Notes: generated by a model not told the origin, from the letters alone. DNA of 64,000 bases from Stenomitos rutilans HA7619-LM2 (GCA_019358945.1 JAHHIE010000019.1:42275-106274), one strand, 5' to 3'. Shown: positions 45,377 to 55,251, counted from the stretch's first letter. Numbers and translations: made by a program.

Positions 45377-47167
45377 CCTAAAGTTGAACGGCAAGCGAAC
45401 ATAGACGCCTAACGGGTCATTCATCGTCTTGAGTACGGCCAGATCTGCCTGCAGCTTCTCCACCTGAGTTGAGAGCGGGTCACGGGTTTTAGCGCTCTGG
45501 CCGACGTGGGCGGCAGCATCAGTGCCTAACTGCTCGAAGAAGCGTTCTGGGAAACTGCGCGTCTTCGGATATTCTTCAACCTGCCAGTTGGTGCCCAATT
45601 TAGCGCGTTTGGCGGCATCTTGAATGGCCGCTTCAAGTCCGCCTAACTCATCGACCAGGCCAATCTGCTTGGCTTTGAGGCCAGACCAGACTCGACCCTG
45701 AGCAATCTCGGCCACTCTGGCTTTGGTGAGCTTGCGAGAGCCAGCGACTTTGGTGAGAAACTGGTCATAGATTTGATCAACGGACTTTTGCAGGATGGCT
45801 AGCTCTTGCGGGGTTTTAGGTCGCGTGGTGGTTTGGCTATCGGCATAGCGCCCGGTTTTGACAACATCCCAGGTAATGCCGTTGGTGTTGGCGATCGCCT
45901 GGAAATTTGGCTGGATGCCAAACACCCCAATTGATCCAGTAATGGTATTGGGTTCCGCAAAGATGCGATCGCTGTCTGTGGCGATCCAGTAGCCACCGGA
46001 TGCCGCAACAGACCCCATCGACACAACCAGCGGTTTCGCCTTGCGAGTGAGGACAACTTCCCGCTGAATCACTTCAGAAGCAGTCACGCTGCCGCCAGGG
46101 CTATTAATTCGCAGCACAACGGCCTTCACATCCTCATCCTGACGCAACTGGCGGAGTTGTTTGGCTAGTCGATCGCCGCCCACATCCCCTGGGCCACCCT
46201 GCCCGCTGACAATATCGCCTTCAGCATAGACAACGGCAATTTGGTTGTTGGTTGCTTTATCTCGCTTGTCTTCAGCGATTTTGGCATAGGGTTTCAGGCC
46301 AATTTGCCGAAACGATTTGCTTTTTTCATCGCTGCCAGCCACTTGCTTCCAGTCGGCGACCACCTCATCCAGATACGCGATTTTATCAACCAAACGGCTT
46401 TTAAGCGCATCCTCTGGCATGATCATCCCCTGGCTGTCAGCAACGGCCTGTAACTGCTGTGGGGTGAGCTTGCGGTCTTTGCCTGCCGCTGTCAAAAACT
46501 CACCCCACAAATCGTTGAGCAATGCCTGCGTTTGGACACGGCTTTCGGGGCTGCGTTGCGTCAGCAAAAAGGGTTCTACTGCAGACTTGTACTTGCCAAC
46601 GCGAGTGACCTGTACACCAATCCCAAATTTTTTCAACGCGCCTGCGTAAAACATCGTTTCGGAACTCAGTCCATTGAGAGTTACTGCCCCAATGGGGTTC
46701 AGGACGATCGTGTTGGCAACAGACCCCAGATAATACTCTCGTTCACCCCAGGCAACGTCATAGGCAATAATTTTCTTGCCAGAGTCTCGAAAGCGTTGCA
46801 GAGCTTCGCGTACCTCTTTAAGGGTGGCAAACCCAGCGCCTCCAGCACTGTCTTCATCACCATGAAGATAAATGCCTACAATTTTGGGATCACGAGCCGC
46901 TTCGTTGATGGCATCGAGCACCGAGCGGAGGCTGATCGTGTCGTTGCTAGTGTCGCCGGACAAAGCACTTCCTAAGTTAACGGCGCGCTTTGCATCTGTG
47001 ATGGTGGTGCCCAGATCAAACACCAGTACGGATTTGTCTTTCACTTGAGGCCCCGTATCGCGTGCGGCGATCGCAATGATAAGAGTGACAAGCCCACCAA
47101 CGCTCAAACCCAGAAAGATTAATAGCCCCAGTACCGTAGCGAGGGTGTTTTTAAGAAAGTCGCGCAT
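45368..47167 (-). CDS. sppA: Signal peptide peptidase SppA, 67K type
   Basis: Membrane serine protease that degrades cleaved signal peptides; in cyanobacteria also linked to light acclimation. One N-terminal membrane anchor (about 8-34) is followed by two tandem protease halves. The catalytic Lys is Lys194 in GKYKSAVEPF and the nucleophile Ser390 in GSVAASGGYW, the Lys/Ser dyad split across halves as in E. coli. The 599-residue length is typical. The stop codon lies in a 15-base tandem repeat. It is upstream of rimP on the same strand. Confidence 0.95.
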   Translation of the reverse strand: MRDFLKNTLATVLGLLIFLGLSVGGLVTLIIAIAARDTGPQVKDKSVLVFDLGTTITDAKRAVNLGSALSGDTSNDTISLRSVLDAINEAARDPKIVGIYLHGDEDSAGGAGFATLKEVREALQRFRDSGKKIIAYDVAWGEREYYLGSVANTIVLNPIGAVTLNGLSSETMFYAGALKKFGIGVQVTRVGKYKSAVEPFLLTQRSPESRVQTQALLNDLWGEFLTAAGKDRKLTPQQLQAVADSQGMIMPEDALKSRLVDKIAYLDEVVADWKQVAGSDEKSKSFRQIGLKPYAKIAEDKRDKATNNQIAVVYAEGDIVSGQGGPGDVGGDRLAKQLRQLRQDEDVKAVVLRINSPGGSVTASEVIQREVVLTRKAKPLVVSMGSVAASGGYWIATDSDRIFAEPNTITGSIGVFGIQPNFQAIANTNGITWDVVKTGRYADSQTTTRPKTPQELAILQKSVDQIYDQFLTKVAGSRKLTKARVAEIAQGRVWSGLKAKQIGLVDELGGLEAAIQDAAKRAKLGTNWQVEEYPKTRSFPERFFEQLGTDAAAHVGQSAKTRDPLSTQVEKLQADLAVLKTMNDPLGVYVRLPFNFRID

Positions 47168-47210
47168 TCAAGCTGGCTCCCAAGGTGCAGTTGCCGATTT
47201 TGTCTTAGTC

Positions 47211-47346
47211 AAAACTTACGCGGTTGCCCCCTTTTCTTGTATGCCCGAAGGGCTTTAAGCCCCTAATTCTGGGGGACTTTGAGTGCTTGCTCCCCCAAAG
47301 TTGGGGGCCGGGGGACAGTTTTGCGAGAATTTGCGTAAGTCCTATT
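47211..47346. mobile_element. MITE-like element with ACTTACGC ends
   Basis: The left end AAAACTTACGCGG and right end TTTGCGTAAGTCCTATT are inverted copies. Internal CCCCTAATTCTGGGGG and CCCCCAAAGTTGGGGG palindromes. It is about 136 bases without an ORF, between sppA and the metalloprotease gene. Confidence 0.7.
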
Positions 47347-47364
47347 AGTTCGCTTTTATCCTAC

Positions 47365-50211
47365 TCACTGCGTGAACAGTTTGGCATCCAGGGTTTTAGC
47401 GATGCGATCGCGTGTCTCCTCCAAGTGCGCGATTGTTTCGGTATCCGTTTCTCTACCGCGATGCTTGAGGACGCGATCGATCCCTTCAGCCAGTTGTTTC
47501 AGTTCATACCATGCAAGGGTGCGGGCATCGTCAGGAACATCGACGGTACGTAGCACCATGCCAGTGAGCGCTTTGAGATATTCACGCTGAAGGCCCCGAC
47601 GCAGGCTAGAAAGCTGTAGTTTCCCCTCTGGTTGCAGCACGTCACGCCAGATCGCCGTTTGCAGCGTGTCGAAAAGCTCTGATAGGGTAAACGCCTGTCC
47701 AGCATCTGTTTTAAGGGTGGCATCCCGCAGTCGCGCCAGACGATCAGGGCTGAGCAGGTTATACAGCACGATCGATTGGAGGAACAAAATGCGATCGTGG
47801 ATTGGGTAATCGAGCGAAAACGTCTGGGCTTCTTCACCCCAATGCTCCCAACGGGACGGCGCTAACTTGTTTAGGAACGCTGGGGAAAAGTGGAACTTAT
47901 TGGCATCAAACACATGGGTTTGTAGCAATGCCATTGCCTGCCGTTGTTGCCCCGCAGAGACAGGCTCAAACGGTAGTCGTCCTGCGGCATCGCCACCCCG
48001 AAAGCGATTGAAGGATTGCCCCCCAATATACGTGGTTAAAAAGTTGGCGTTGCGCAGGTAATAGTAGAAGATATCGTCAAACTTTAGGCGCACATCGCTA
48101 AAGCTTTCTCCCTTGGTGGGAGCGCTCTGGTCAAGCTTTTGCCACAGTTTTTGAGCGTTCTCCATTTGCCAGGGAGCATAGGTCAACAGGTCTCCACTGA
48201 GGTCGAAACGCTGTGTCAGGGGGTCGAGTTCTGCGTCAACATCTTCGTCCGTTGCATAGGCTAGCGCAGGCTCAGGCGCACGCCCAGCAATTTGCTCTAA
48301 GAGACGTGCCTCTGCTTGTGGAATGAGTGCCTCTGTGGGTGTGTAACCGTAAGCGATCGCCCACTCATCGTAGGGGCCGATCACCTGGGTAAAATAATCC
48401 CCCTGGTTCGTGCCTTGAGGAGCCAGATTTACAGCCGTATAATCCATCACCGAGGCAGCTAACCCCCGATGGCGCGAAACGTTAGTGTTGTTTAGCTCTG
48501 TAGGAGAGAGCATAGCGCTGCCACGGAAATTGTGGCGTAGCCCTAGCGTATGCCCGACTTCATGGGCAATGAGTTCTCGCAGGTAGGACTGCACAAAGCG
48601 TTTCATCGCACCGCTATCAGGCGAAACGTTTTGCAGCAGGTTGAGTGACATTGCCCCAATCGCTAGCTGTCGTGACGCTTCCAGGCCGTAACAGAAGTCG
48701 TACTGCCTCATTGATTGCAGCATCCGCTGAGATTTCCGTGCTGGTTTGGCTGTAGCTGACTGTTTTAAGAAAGCGGCTGCACTGCCATAGCCACAAAGCT
48801 CAGAACCGTCGGCCATCTGCAAAGCCGCTGTTTTTGACGGCATTTGCTGCGATCGCGACAGCGTGGTATACATCCGCTTGAGATACCGGGCGAAGCTACT
48901 ATCAATCAGGATATCGGCATCCAAGATTTCTCCAGTCATAGGATTAACCCGCGAAGGGCCAATGCCAACGAAGCCAGCGTCGAATGACGTGAGCCAACGA
49001 ATGGTGTTGTAGCGGACATCCGCAGGATCCCATTTGGCATCATCGGGCATCTGGCGCACCTCGATCGCATCCTTAAAGCCCGCCTGCTCAAACGCCTTGT
49101 TCCACAGCAGGACACCCTCTCGCACAGCATCCCGGTACTCCAGCGGCACGGTGTTTTCAATCCAAAACACGATCGGAGTTACAGGTGGAGAGAGAGGCTG
49201 CTTAGGGTCTTTCTTTTGCAAATGCCAGCGCCGGATGTAGCGCACAAACGGATCATGGGGCGAATCGTTGGAAAGATCCTGGTACGCCGTGATGAAATAC
49301 CCCACGCGATCGTCAGCCAGACGAGGCCGATACTGATGATTCATGGGCAAGCGTGACAGACTGTAGCGCACCCGTAAATTAAAGGTTTTGTTATCTGGTA
49401 AGACAGAAAGATAGGGCAGGGGTGGACTCTCGGTGCTGCTGGAAAAGCCATAGTTTGACTCTAATTCCACATTGAGCGGAAACGCTTGCACCGGGCCGAG
49501 CGATGACTTGCCCGCATCCAGGTTGTATGTCGAGCCTAGTTCTTCAGCCAGCACCTGACTTAACCCAGGCAGATCACTCAAAAATAGTGGGCTGAGATCG
49601 ACCAGCAGGCTTTTGCGCTTGGGATGCACGCTGCGGATAGTGAGCGCTTGCAATACAGAGTCGCTAAACGATCGCTTGACCGATCGCTGGAGTGGATCGC
49701 CTGGACGTGTCCGAAAAAACACATTGGGCACTACAAACTGAAGCTTGTTGCCAACACGCCGAAAGTTAAACAGAAAATCTTTGAGCGGCAAACCGCTGTA
49801 AATACCACCCTGACCAATTCCCGATTCCATCGTGATGGTACAGAGGTAGTTGACATTTAGCTGCTCAGGCTGAATCTCAGCGTAAAGTTTGCCCGCCGCC
49901 TCATCCCGATACAGCGTAAAAAGTCCCTTAAGCTGCTGGGTTCCTTTGACAATCTGCTCAAAGGTCATGGGTTGGGGTGCTTCTTGCTCCGTCTCCTCTG
50001 CCATTAAGGGCGCTGGTTTGATCAACGGCGCTTTCTCCAGACTCTCTGGCTCACGCGGACTGGCTTCATTGGCTGGAGTGATAGCTGTAGGCGCTTTCAG
50101 AAGTTGGTCGATCGACCCGGTTGGCGATCGTTGCTCACTCCGAACGTAAGCTGGCAAAAACACCAGGAACAAACCCAGCATAAAAGCGGCAATCAGTGAG
50201 ATTCGTTTCAT
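47365..50211 (-). CDS. Large secreted zinc metalloprotease (DUF5117/DUF5118 type)
   Basis: Extracytoplasmic zinc-dependent metalloprotease. The start ATG 50211 opens a signal peptide (KRISLIAAFMLGLFLVFLPA); the longer frame begins at TTG. After a variable linker a long domain precedes the zinc motif LIAHEVGHTLGLRHN (HExxHxxGxxH, metzincin-like, about residues 555-570), followed by ASVMDYTAVN with the Met-turn. The C-terminal third is helical. At 948 residues it has the usual length of this little-studied family. Its role is unknown; position between sppA and a coiled-coil gene gives no clue. Confidence 0.85.
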   Translation of the reverse strand: MKRISLIAAFMLGLFLVFLPAYVRSEQRSPTGSIDQLLKAPTAITPANEASPREPESLEKAPLIKPAPLMAEETEQEAPQPMTFEQIVKGTQQLKGLFTLYRDEAAGKLYAEIQPEQLNVNYLCTITMESGIGQGGIYSGLPLKDFLFNFRRVGNKLQFVVPNVFFRTRPGDPLQRSVKRSFSDSVLQALTIRSVHPKRKSLLVDLSPLFLSDLPGLSQVLAEELGSTYNLDAGKSSLGPVQAFPLNVELESNYGFSSSTESPPLPYLSVLPDNKTFNLRVRYSLSRLPMNHQYRPRLADDRVGYFITAYQDLSNDSPHDPFVRYIRRWHLQKKDPKQPLSPPVTPIVFWIENTVPLEYRDAVREGVLLWNKAFEQAGFKDAIEVRQMPDDAKWDPADVRYNTIRWLTSFDAGFVGIGPSRVNPMTGEILDADILIDSSFARYLKRMYTTLSRSQQMPSKTAALQMADGSELCGYGSAAAFLKQSATAKPARKSQRMLQSMRQYDFCYGLEASRQLAIGAMSLNLLQNVSPDSGAMKRFVQSYLRELIAHEVGHTLGLRHNFRGSAMLSPTELNNTNVSRHRGLAASVMDYTAVNLAPQGTNQGDYFTQVIGPYDEWAIAYGYTPTEALIPQAEARLLEQIAGRAPEPALAYATDEDVDAELDPLTQRFDLSGDLLTYAPWQMENAQKLWQKLDQSAPTKGESFSDVRLKFDDIFYYYLRNANFLTTYIGGQSFNRFRGGDAAGRLPFEPVSAGQQRQAMALLQTHVFDANKFHFSPAFLNKLAPSRWEHWGEEAQTFSLDYPIHDRILFLQSIVLYNLLSPDRLARLRDATLKTDAGQAFTLSELFDTLQTAIWRDVLQPEGKLQLSSLRRGLQREYLKALTGMVLRTVDVPDDARTLAWYELKQLAEGIDRVLKHRGRETDTETIAHLEETRDRIAKTLDAKLFTQ

Positions 50212-50496
50212 TCCCTTAATGGTGTGTGAGGTCGAAAAAGTGCCCAACGCTTAAATTAACGCATCTTCCCAATGGTAGAGCTTGCCATTCAAATAACTTG
50301 AGGATTTTATCCTAAGTTGAGAACAGTCTGTATGCCGCCTTTGGAAAGAGTTCGATCGCTGGACGCAGCTACTTGAGCCATACGACTGACTGGCAAAACG
50401 CTGATCCGGGATAGCAGCCTGATCTAAACCTTTGATGGTAAGCTAATCGCTAGCTTAAAGGCATTCTTCTTCAAATCGCGATGATGCAAAAGCGCT

Positions 50497-50862
50497 ATGA
50501 GCAATGCAGAGTCTAATGGCAGCACCCAGCAGCTACTCACCGCTGTGCTGCAAGCAACCGCTGAAATGCAGCATGCAACCGCTGAAATGCAGCAAGCAAC
50601 CGCTAGGATGCAGCATGCAACCGCTGAAATGCAACAGTTAAACCTTCAGCAGAATCAGAAGCTAGATCAGCAGAGTCAGAAACTAGACCAGCACAATCAA
50701 GCACTCGATCATCTGGCTGAGCAAGTTGGGCACCTCACAGAAGGGTTGACGGAGATTAAGCTGCTAGTGCAGGAGCAATCTGAAACATCCAAACGGCAAG
50801 AGCGAAACATCGATCGCTTGGTTGGCATTGTGGATAAGTTGATTCCCGATCGTACGGCGTAA
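50497..50862 (+). CDS. Coiled-coil hypothetical protein with heptad repeats
   Basis: Short soluble protein of 121 residues. Residues about 20-47 are four tandem heptads ATAEMQH/Q, encoded by four 21-base DNA repeats; QNQKLDQ-type repeats and a longer amphipathic helix continue to the C-terminus (VGHLTEGLTEIKLLV, NIDRLVGIVDKL). I do not know a function; such proteins often form oligomeric coiled coils. It is convergent with the EcsC-like gene. Confidence 0.7.
   Translation: MSNAESNGSTQQLLTAVLQATAEMQHATAEMQQATARMQHATAEMQQLNLQQNQKLDQQSQKLDQHNQALDHLAEQVGHLTEGLTEIKLLVQEQSETSKRQERNIDRLVGIVDKLIPDRTA
50554..50637 (+). repeat. Four 21-base tandem repeats coding heptads
   Basis: GCAACCGCTGAAATGCAGCA plus one base, at 50554, 50575, 50596 and 50617, with few mismatches. 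The period of 21 bases keeps frame and adds one heptad per unit. Confidence 0.9.
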
Positions 50863-50932
50863 CGCGATCGCGTGATTTGTTCGTGAAAGGTGATCATGAC
50901 TCTAACCTGAGCTTTACGCACCAGGTTTTGAG

Positions 50933-53071
50933 CTATTTAATAGCTGTTAAGTTGATGTTCAGCTTACTGGTCATGGTTGCAATTGCTTTAGCTTCTTCTG
51001 GCGTAATCACGCCATCTTGTTGAGCAATTTTTTGACACTGAGCTAGCAATGGTATTGCAAAATCGCTGTTAATCTGACCAAGCAAACTCTCTAAAGACGG
51101 TGGTGCTTTCGCATTAGCAGCGATCGCCTCCAGCGAAGCCGGACTAAAGTTAAACGACATCAAGGCTGGCAGCATCTGCTCCCAAGTTTTGCCTGGATTG
51201 CCTGCGAGAACGATGTGAACCAGGATTTGATCCATAATGACTTCCTGAGCGATCGCGCCTTGCAGATATTTCTCACTCTCGACTTGAGACGCTTGGAGCG
51301 CAGTTTGAGATGTTAGAGGATTCAACTTCGCTTCGTAAAATCGGCAGGCTGCATAGCCAAGTGCATAAAGCATGGCTGCGTTACTGCTAGCACCAATTAG
51401 CGCTCCAGCACCAGGCACACTTCGCGCAAACCCCAATCCCGCTTTCAGTGCAGAACCCCCACCGAGCGCCAAACCAAAGATCGTCATTACTTCGCCTTTC
51501 CTGGCTGGTTCATGCAAGTTCAATCCATAGGCGCAAGCGATTTGGTATACCATTTCTGCCTGTATTGCTGTTGTAGCAGCTAAATCAACGGCAAACATAG
51601 CAGTCGCAAAACCTGGTAGTAAACTGCTAGCAAACCCTGTACCGCCGACATAGAGCGATTTTTCTAACATCACACGATGTGCGATCGCATCTGGTTTATC
51701 GTTGGGATACTTCCGCTGTAAATTTCTGACCTGTGTTTCAGCTTTTACCACATCTACTTGATCAGCAATCTTAACTAGCCAGTCTATCTTCAAAACTTTT
51801 GTTAGCTCTTGTAAATGCGGACTACTGCTGACCATATCAAGTACATAGCCAACGCCATCGGTTGCTTGCAGCGCTGTATGACTAATAGTCCCAGCAAAGC
51901 CAACGGCCGTATTCGCGATCGCTCCACTTGCATACGTAGCTACACTGCTAACGGAATCAGCCGTTCCGGCTACTGTACCTGCAACAGTTCCACCCGCATA
52001 AGTGGCTGTACCACTAACAGCTTCTACGGCTCCTGCAATTGTCCCAAACATTGAACCCCAGAAAGAAGGCTCTTCCATCAATGGTTTGCTTAAATCCAGA
52101 TCTTGTCTCCAAGCAGGAAAGAGCGACTCTCTACGTCGTCCGTGAACTTTAACTTGCTTGACAAAACTAAACTTTAGTTTGTCAAACATCTTACGAAGAT
52201 AGGCAACCATTTGAGCCTGATCAGGTGTTTGATCAGCAAGCAAGGTAATCAACAGGCAGTCGCTTTTCAAGTCAATCGTTGCCGTAGTACCTTGAGGTTG
52301 CAAATAATTCACTACATCATGAATGGCTTGTAGATCACCCTGTCTCGCAAGTTCTAAACATCCTGGTTGCGCTTGAATCTCACTCGATAATTTTGAGGCA
52401 ACCAACGCTGAAATTTGTGTTTCAGAGTTAGATTCAGATGACAACGTTAAACTAACGACCTGATTGTCAAGTTCCAAATCTTGTTGCCAATCCGGAAAAT
52501 CATCACCGGGTTCTCGTCCGCTGAGCTTTAGCTTTGTGCAGCCTTGAATGCTTAAATTCTTTACGTTTTTGAGCAGCAAAGGCGCAATGGCTTGTTGATT
52601 TGGCACTCCAACAGCTTCTAACATAATCCGTAAACAGTCATCCTTCAGACTGACTTTTGCCGTTACGTTTTGGGCTTCCAGGTGCTGAGGCTCTAGCCAT
52701 TGAGTAACGAGCGCACCAATGGCGTTCACGTCCCGCTGTTTAGCTAGTTCAGCAAAACTTGGTGCAGTTTGTCCTGCAAGTTCCATTTCCTCTTGCCAGC
52801 TTGGAAAATCGTCCCCTTGCTCTCGACCGTAGATTTTCAATTGCTTGATGGCTTCAGCATTCAAACCAGTGATGCCTTTGCAAACAAATTCAACTAAGGG
52901 TTGCTGCTGGGGCACTTGAGATGCTTCTAGCATCACGTTCAAGCAGTGCTCCTTGAGGCTCACCTTAGCCGTAATACCTTTTGGTTGAAGGGAGCGATTC
53001 ATTAGAGCCGCAATGGCTTCTGTATCAGCTTTTCTGGCACGTTCCAAAAGGTTTGGTTGAGAGACTGTCAT
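50933..53071 (-). CDS. EcsC-like membrane-associated protein with threefold N-terminal repeat and TerB-like tail
   Basis: Function unknown. The N-terminus has three copies of a domain of about 95 residues (7-99, 105-203, 237-329), each with a helix (AIAALMNRSLQP), a K-SLKxxCLxxMLEA strand/helix and a closing K(I/L)xGREQGDDFPxWQ(E/Q)(E/D). A Gly/Ala/Thr-rich hydrophobic stretch (about 340-420, repeated GTVAGTADS-like) follows, probably membrane-interacting. Next is an EcsC-like domain (SLYVGGTGFASSLLPGFATAMFAVD, IFGLALGGGSALKAG) and a short C-terminal TerB-like helical tail (QKIAQQDGVITPEEAKAI). ATG 53071 is chosen because the N-terminal repeat begins there; an ATG at 53125 is possible. Confidence 0.8.
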   Translation of the reverse strand: MTVSQPNLLERARKADTEAIAALMNRSLQPKGITAKVSLKEHCLNVMLEASQVPQQQPLVEFVCKGITGLNAEAIKQLKIYGREQGDDFPSWQEEMELAGQTAPSFAELAKQRDVNAIGALVTQWLEPQHLEAQNVTAKVSLKDDCLRIMLEAVGVPNQQAIAPLLLKNVKNLSIQGCTKLKLSGREPGDDFPDWQQDLELDNQVVSLTLSSESNSETQISALVASKLSSEIQAQPGCLELARQGDLQAIHDVVNYLQPQGTTATIDLKSDCLLITLLADQTPDQAQMVAYLRKMFDKLKFSFVKQVKVHGRRRESLFPAWRQDLDLSKPLMEEPSFWGSMFGTIAGAVEAVSGTATYAGGTVAGTVAGTADSVSSVATYASGAIANTAVGFAGTISHTALQATDGVGYVLDMVSSSPHLQELTKVLKIDWLVKIADQVDVVKAETQVRNLQRKYPNDKPDAIAHRVMLEKSLYVGGTGFASSLLPGFATAMFAVDLAATTAIQAEMVYQIACAYGLNLHEPARKGEVMTIFGLALGGGSALKAGLGFARSVPGAGALIGASSNAAMLYALGYAACRFYEAKLNPLTSQTALQASQVESEKYLQGAIAQEVIMDQILVHIVLAGNPGKTWEQMLPALMSFNFSPASLEAIAANAKAPPSLESLLGQINSDFAIPLLAQCQKIAQQDGVITPEEAKAIATMTSKLNINLTAIK

Positions 53072-53243
53072 GACTTTGAGGAGGAGTAGGTATAGGTAAA
53101 AAGCTCTGTTTAAAGTGCCCAGCATGACCTGATTTAGAACAGACGTGACGGAGAGCTATAGACGGTGTATCTTTAATCCGCAGCGTAGTAAGCTCATGAG
53201 CTGATCAGCGCTAAGCTAATCGAATACAGAGATAGGGACTGTC

Positions 53244-54632
53244 GTGGCACAGGTTGTTCTTGAAAACATTTACAAAAGCTTTTCTGGTCGTAAGGGTGAA
53301 CCAGCACCGACGACAGTAGCAGCAGAGCCTTTGGTTGCGCCGCTGGGGAAAAGCGATGTAGCCGTGAAGGATTTGGCACGCCGATCGCACGCCACCAGTG
53401 TGCTCCGTGCCATTAACCTCACGATTAAAGACGGTGAATTTATGGTGCTGGTAGGGCCATCTGGTTGCGGCAAAAGTACGCTGCTGCGCCTGATTGCAGG
53501 CTTGGAAGAGTTAACGGGAGGCAATGTGTACGTGGGCGATCGCCTTGTCAACGACCTTCCACCCAAAGAGCGCGATATTGCGATGGTGTTTCAAAACTAC
53601 GCGCTGTACCCGCATATGACGGTGTACGAGAATTTGGCGTTTGGGCTGAGACGCACAAAGTTAGGGAGTCGGGAGTCGGGAGTTGGGAGTTGGGAAGAGC
53701 ACCAGCAAACACCAATTCAAAACTCAAAACTCTCTAGCGAAGCGGCGCAACGCGCTACTCAAAACTCTCTTCCTATCTGGGCTGAAAATTTGCTGATTGA
53801 AACGACGCGCAAGTTGCCGAAAGGGTTGCGATTTCGATCGACACGGGAACGTGCAATCGATCAGCAGGTACGTGCTGTCGCGCAGATTCTCCAAATCGAG
53901 CCATTACTCAATCGGTTGCCGAGACAATTGTCGGGTGGGCAAAAGCAACGGGTAGCGTTGGGTCGAGCGATGGCACGCAATCCACAAGTCTTTTTAATGG
54001 ACGAGCCATTGTCAAACCTGGATGCCAAGCTGCGGGCAGAAACCCGATCGCAAATCGTGAAGTTGCAACGACAGTTGGGCACAACTACCATTTATGTCAC
54101 CCATGACCAGACGGAAGCCATGACGATGGGCGATCGCATTGCCGTCATGAATGCGGGGCAAATTCAGCAAATTGCCTCACCGTTGGAGCTTTACAACCAT
54201 CCTGCCAACCGCTTTGTCGCCGAGTTTATTGGTTCGCCGCCGATGAATTTTCTGCCCGTGCAGTTCAAAGCGCCTCTGCTCCTGACCCATTCTCAGTTTC
54301 GCCTCACTCTACCTGAAGTTTGGGCGACTGCGCTTAAGCCCTACGATGGGCAAACGCTAACGCTGGGCATTCGTCCAGAGCATCTGAATGTGAGCGCTGC
54401 TGCACCCAAAAATTTGGCTGTGCAAGTGGAGTTGGTTGAAGCACTTGGCAGCGAAACCTATCTAGCCGTTAGTCTTGTGGATGCTAGCCCAGATGCCCCC
54501 TTGCTGCAAGCGCGGATTGAACCCGATCGCCCGGTACACCTTGGTGAACCGCTCTGGCTCTCAATGGCACCTGATAAGATCCATCTGTTTGACCACGACG
54601 AACGAGCAATCGTGCTAAACGAGGTCAGATAG
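53244..54632 (+). CDS. ABC transporter ATP-binding protein, sugar-importer (UgpC/MalK) type, with in-frame repeat insertion
   Basis: Nucleotide-binding subunit of a CUT1-type carbohydrate importer. Walker A GPSGCGKST (about 72-80), Q-loop MVFQNYALYPHMTVYENL, signature LSGGQKQRVALGRAMAR, Walker B VFLMDEPLSNLDAKLR, and a regulatory OB/TOBE region at the C-terminus. Residues about 140-176, between the Q-loop and the signature, are encoded by repeat DNA like that inside oxoprolinase. The first 60 residues also contain an insert after the YKSFSG start, before LRAINLTIKDGEFM. The start is GTG 53244. No permease gene is adjacent, so it probably serves several importers, as MsmX/UgpC do. Confidence 0.9.
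   Translation: MAQVVLENIYKSFSGRKGEPAPTTVAAEPLVAPLGKSDVAVKDLARRSHATSVLRAINLTIKDGEFMVLVGPSGCGKSTLLRLIAGLEELTGGNVYVGDRLVNDLPPKERDIAMVFQNYALYPHMTVYENLAFGLRRTKLGSRESGVGSWEEHQQTPIQNSKLSSEAAQRATQNSLPIWAENLLIETTRKLPKGLRFRSTRERAIDQQVRAVAQILQIEPLLNRLPRQLSGGQKQRVALGRAMARNPQVFLMDEPLSNLDAKLRAETRSQIVKLQRQLGTTTIYVTHDQTEAMTMGDRIAVMNAGQIQQIASPLELYNHPANRFVAEFIGSPPMNFLPVQFKAPLLLTHSQFRLTLPEVWATALKPYDGQTLTLGIRPEHLNVSAAAPKNLAVQVELVEALGSETYLAVSLVDASPDAPLLQARIEPDRPVHLGEPLWLSMAPDKIHLFDHDERAIVLNEVR
53662..53770 (+). repeat. In-frame repeat insertion in the ABC ATPase gene
   Basis: GGGAGTCGGGAGTCGGGAGT units, then AATTCAAAACTCAAAACTCT, then AGCGAAGCGGCGCAAC and GCGCTACTCAAAACTCT. The last part is almost identical to 443-480 inside the oxoprolinase gene. 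Confidence 0.8.
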
Positions 54633-54847
54633 CGATCGTGTTTACTTGATGTGAAGATGGTATGGGTGAGGAAGTTGTGAATTTTGAGTTTTGAGTTGGA
54701 AGAGCGGTCAGCGATCAGCCGTTAAACCACTCTCGACTCTCCACTCATTTCTTCTGCCCTCTGCCCTCTATCAGGATTTTCTCTGTCGCTTGCGTTGTGC
54801 TGAGATAGTTTTAGGGTACGCTAGGCCAGTAGCGTGCTTAGAGGTCG

Positions 54848-55084
54848 ATGGTGATGGTAAAAGGAATGCAGTGGGCGTTGATCCTGGCCTTAATGGGTAC
54901 TGCCGTTGGCTGCACTAAAGCACCTCAAGCAAAGCCGCAAGCTGAATCTAGCCCTCCAATCTCGATCGCCGCTCCTATCAATAAGGCAAAGCAAACCGCG
55001 ATCGATGTGCATCAAAAAGGATTGGAGCGCGAACAGTTAGATCCACAAGCGCAGCCAGAGCCGTCTCCTGATCAACCGAAATAA
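54848..55084 (+). CDS. Small predicted lipoprotein
   Basis: A signal sequence with lipobox GTAVGC (Cys at about residue 22) is followed by 56 Pro/Gln/Glu-rich residues, probably disordered and anchored in a membrane. GAGG lies before the ATGs at 54848 and 54854, with better spacing to the second. No recognisable family. It is alone after the ABC ATPase. Confidence 0.6.
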   Translation: MVMVKGMQWALILALMGTAVGCTKAPQAKPQAESSPPISIAAPINKAKQTAIDVHQKGLEREQLDPQAQPEPSPDQPK

Positions 55085-55251
55085 CGATAAGACGATCAGG
55101 GGATTAATCATTTGAGAAGCGATCAGGCAAAATTTGCGATCGCTCCAATGAAGGCCACAAGAGAAAATCAAGGCGATATAGCGCCTTCTCTGGATCAACA
55201 GAGGTTCAAGTAGGAAGCACTATCGCCAAGAAGGTACAGCTCTTCAGGGAG

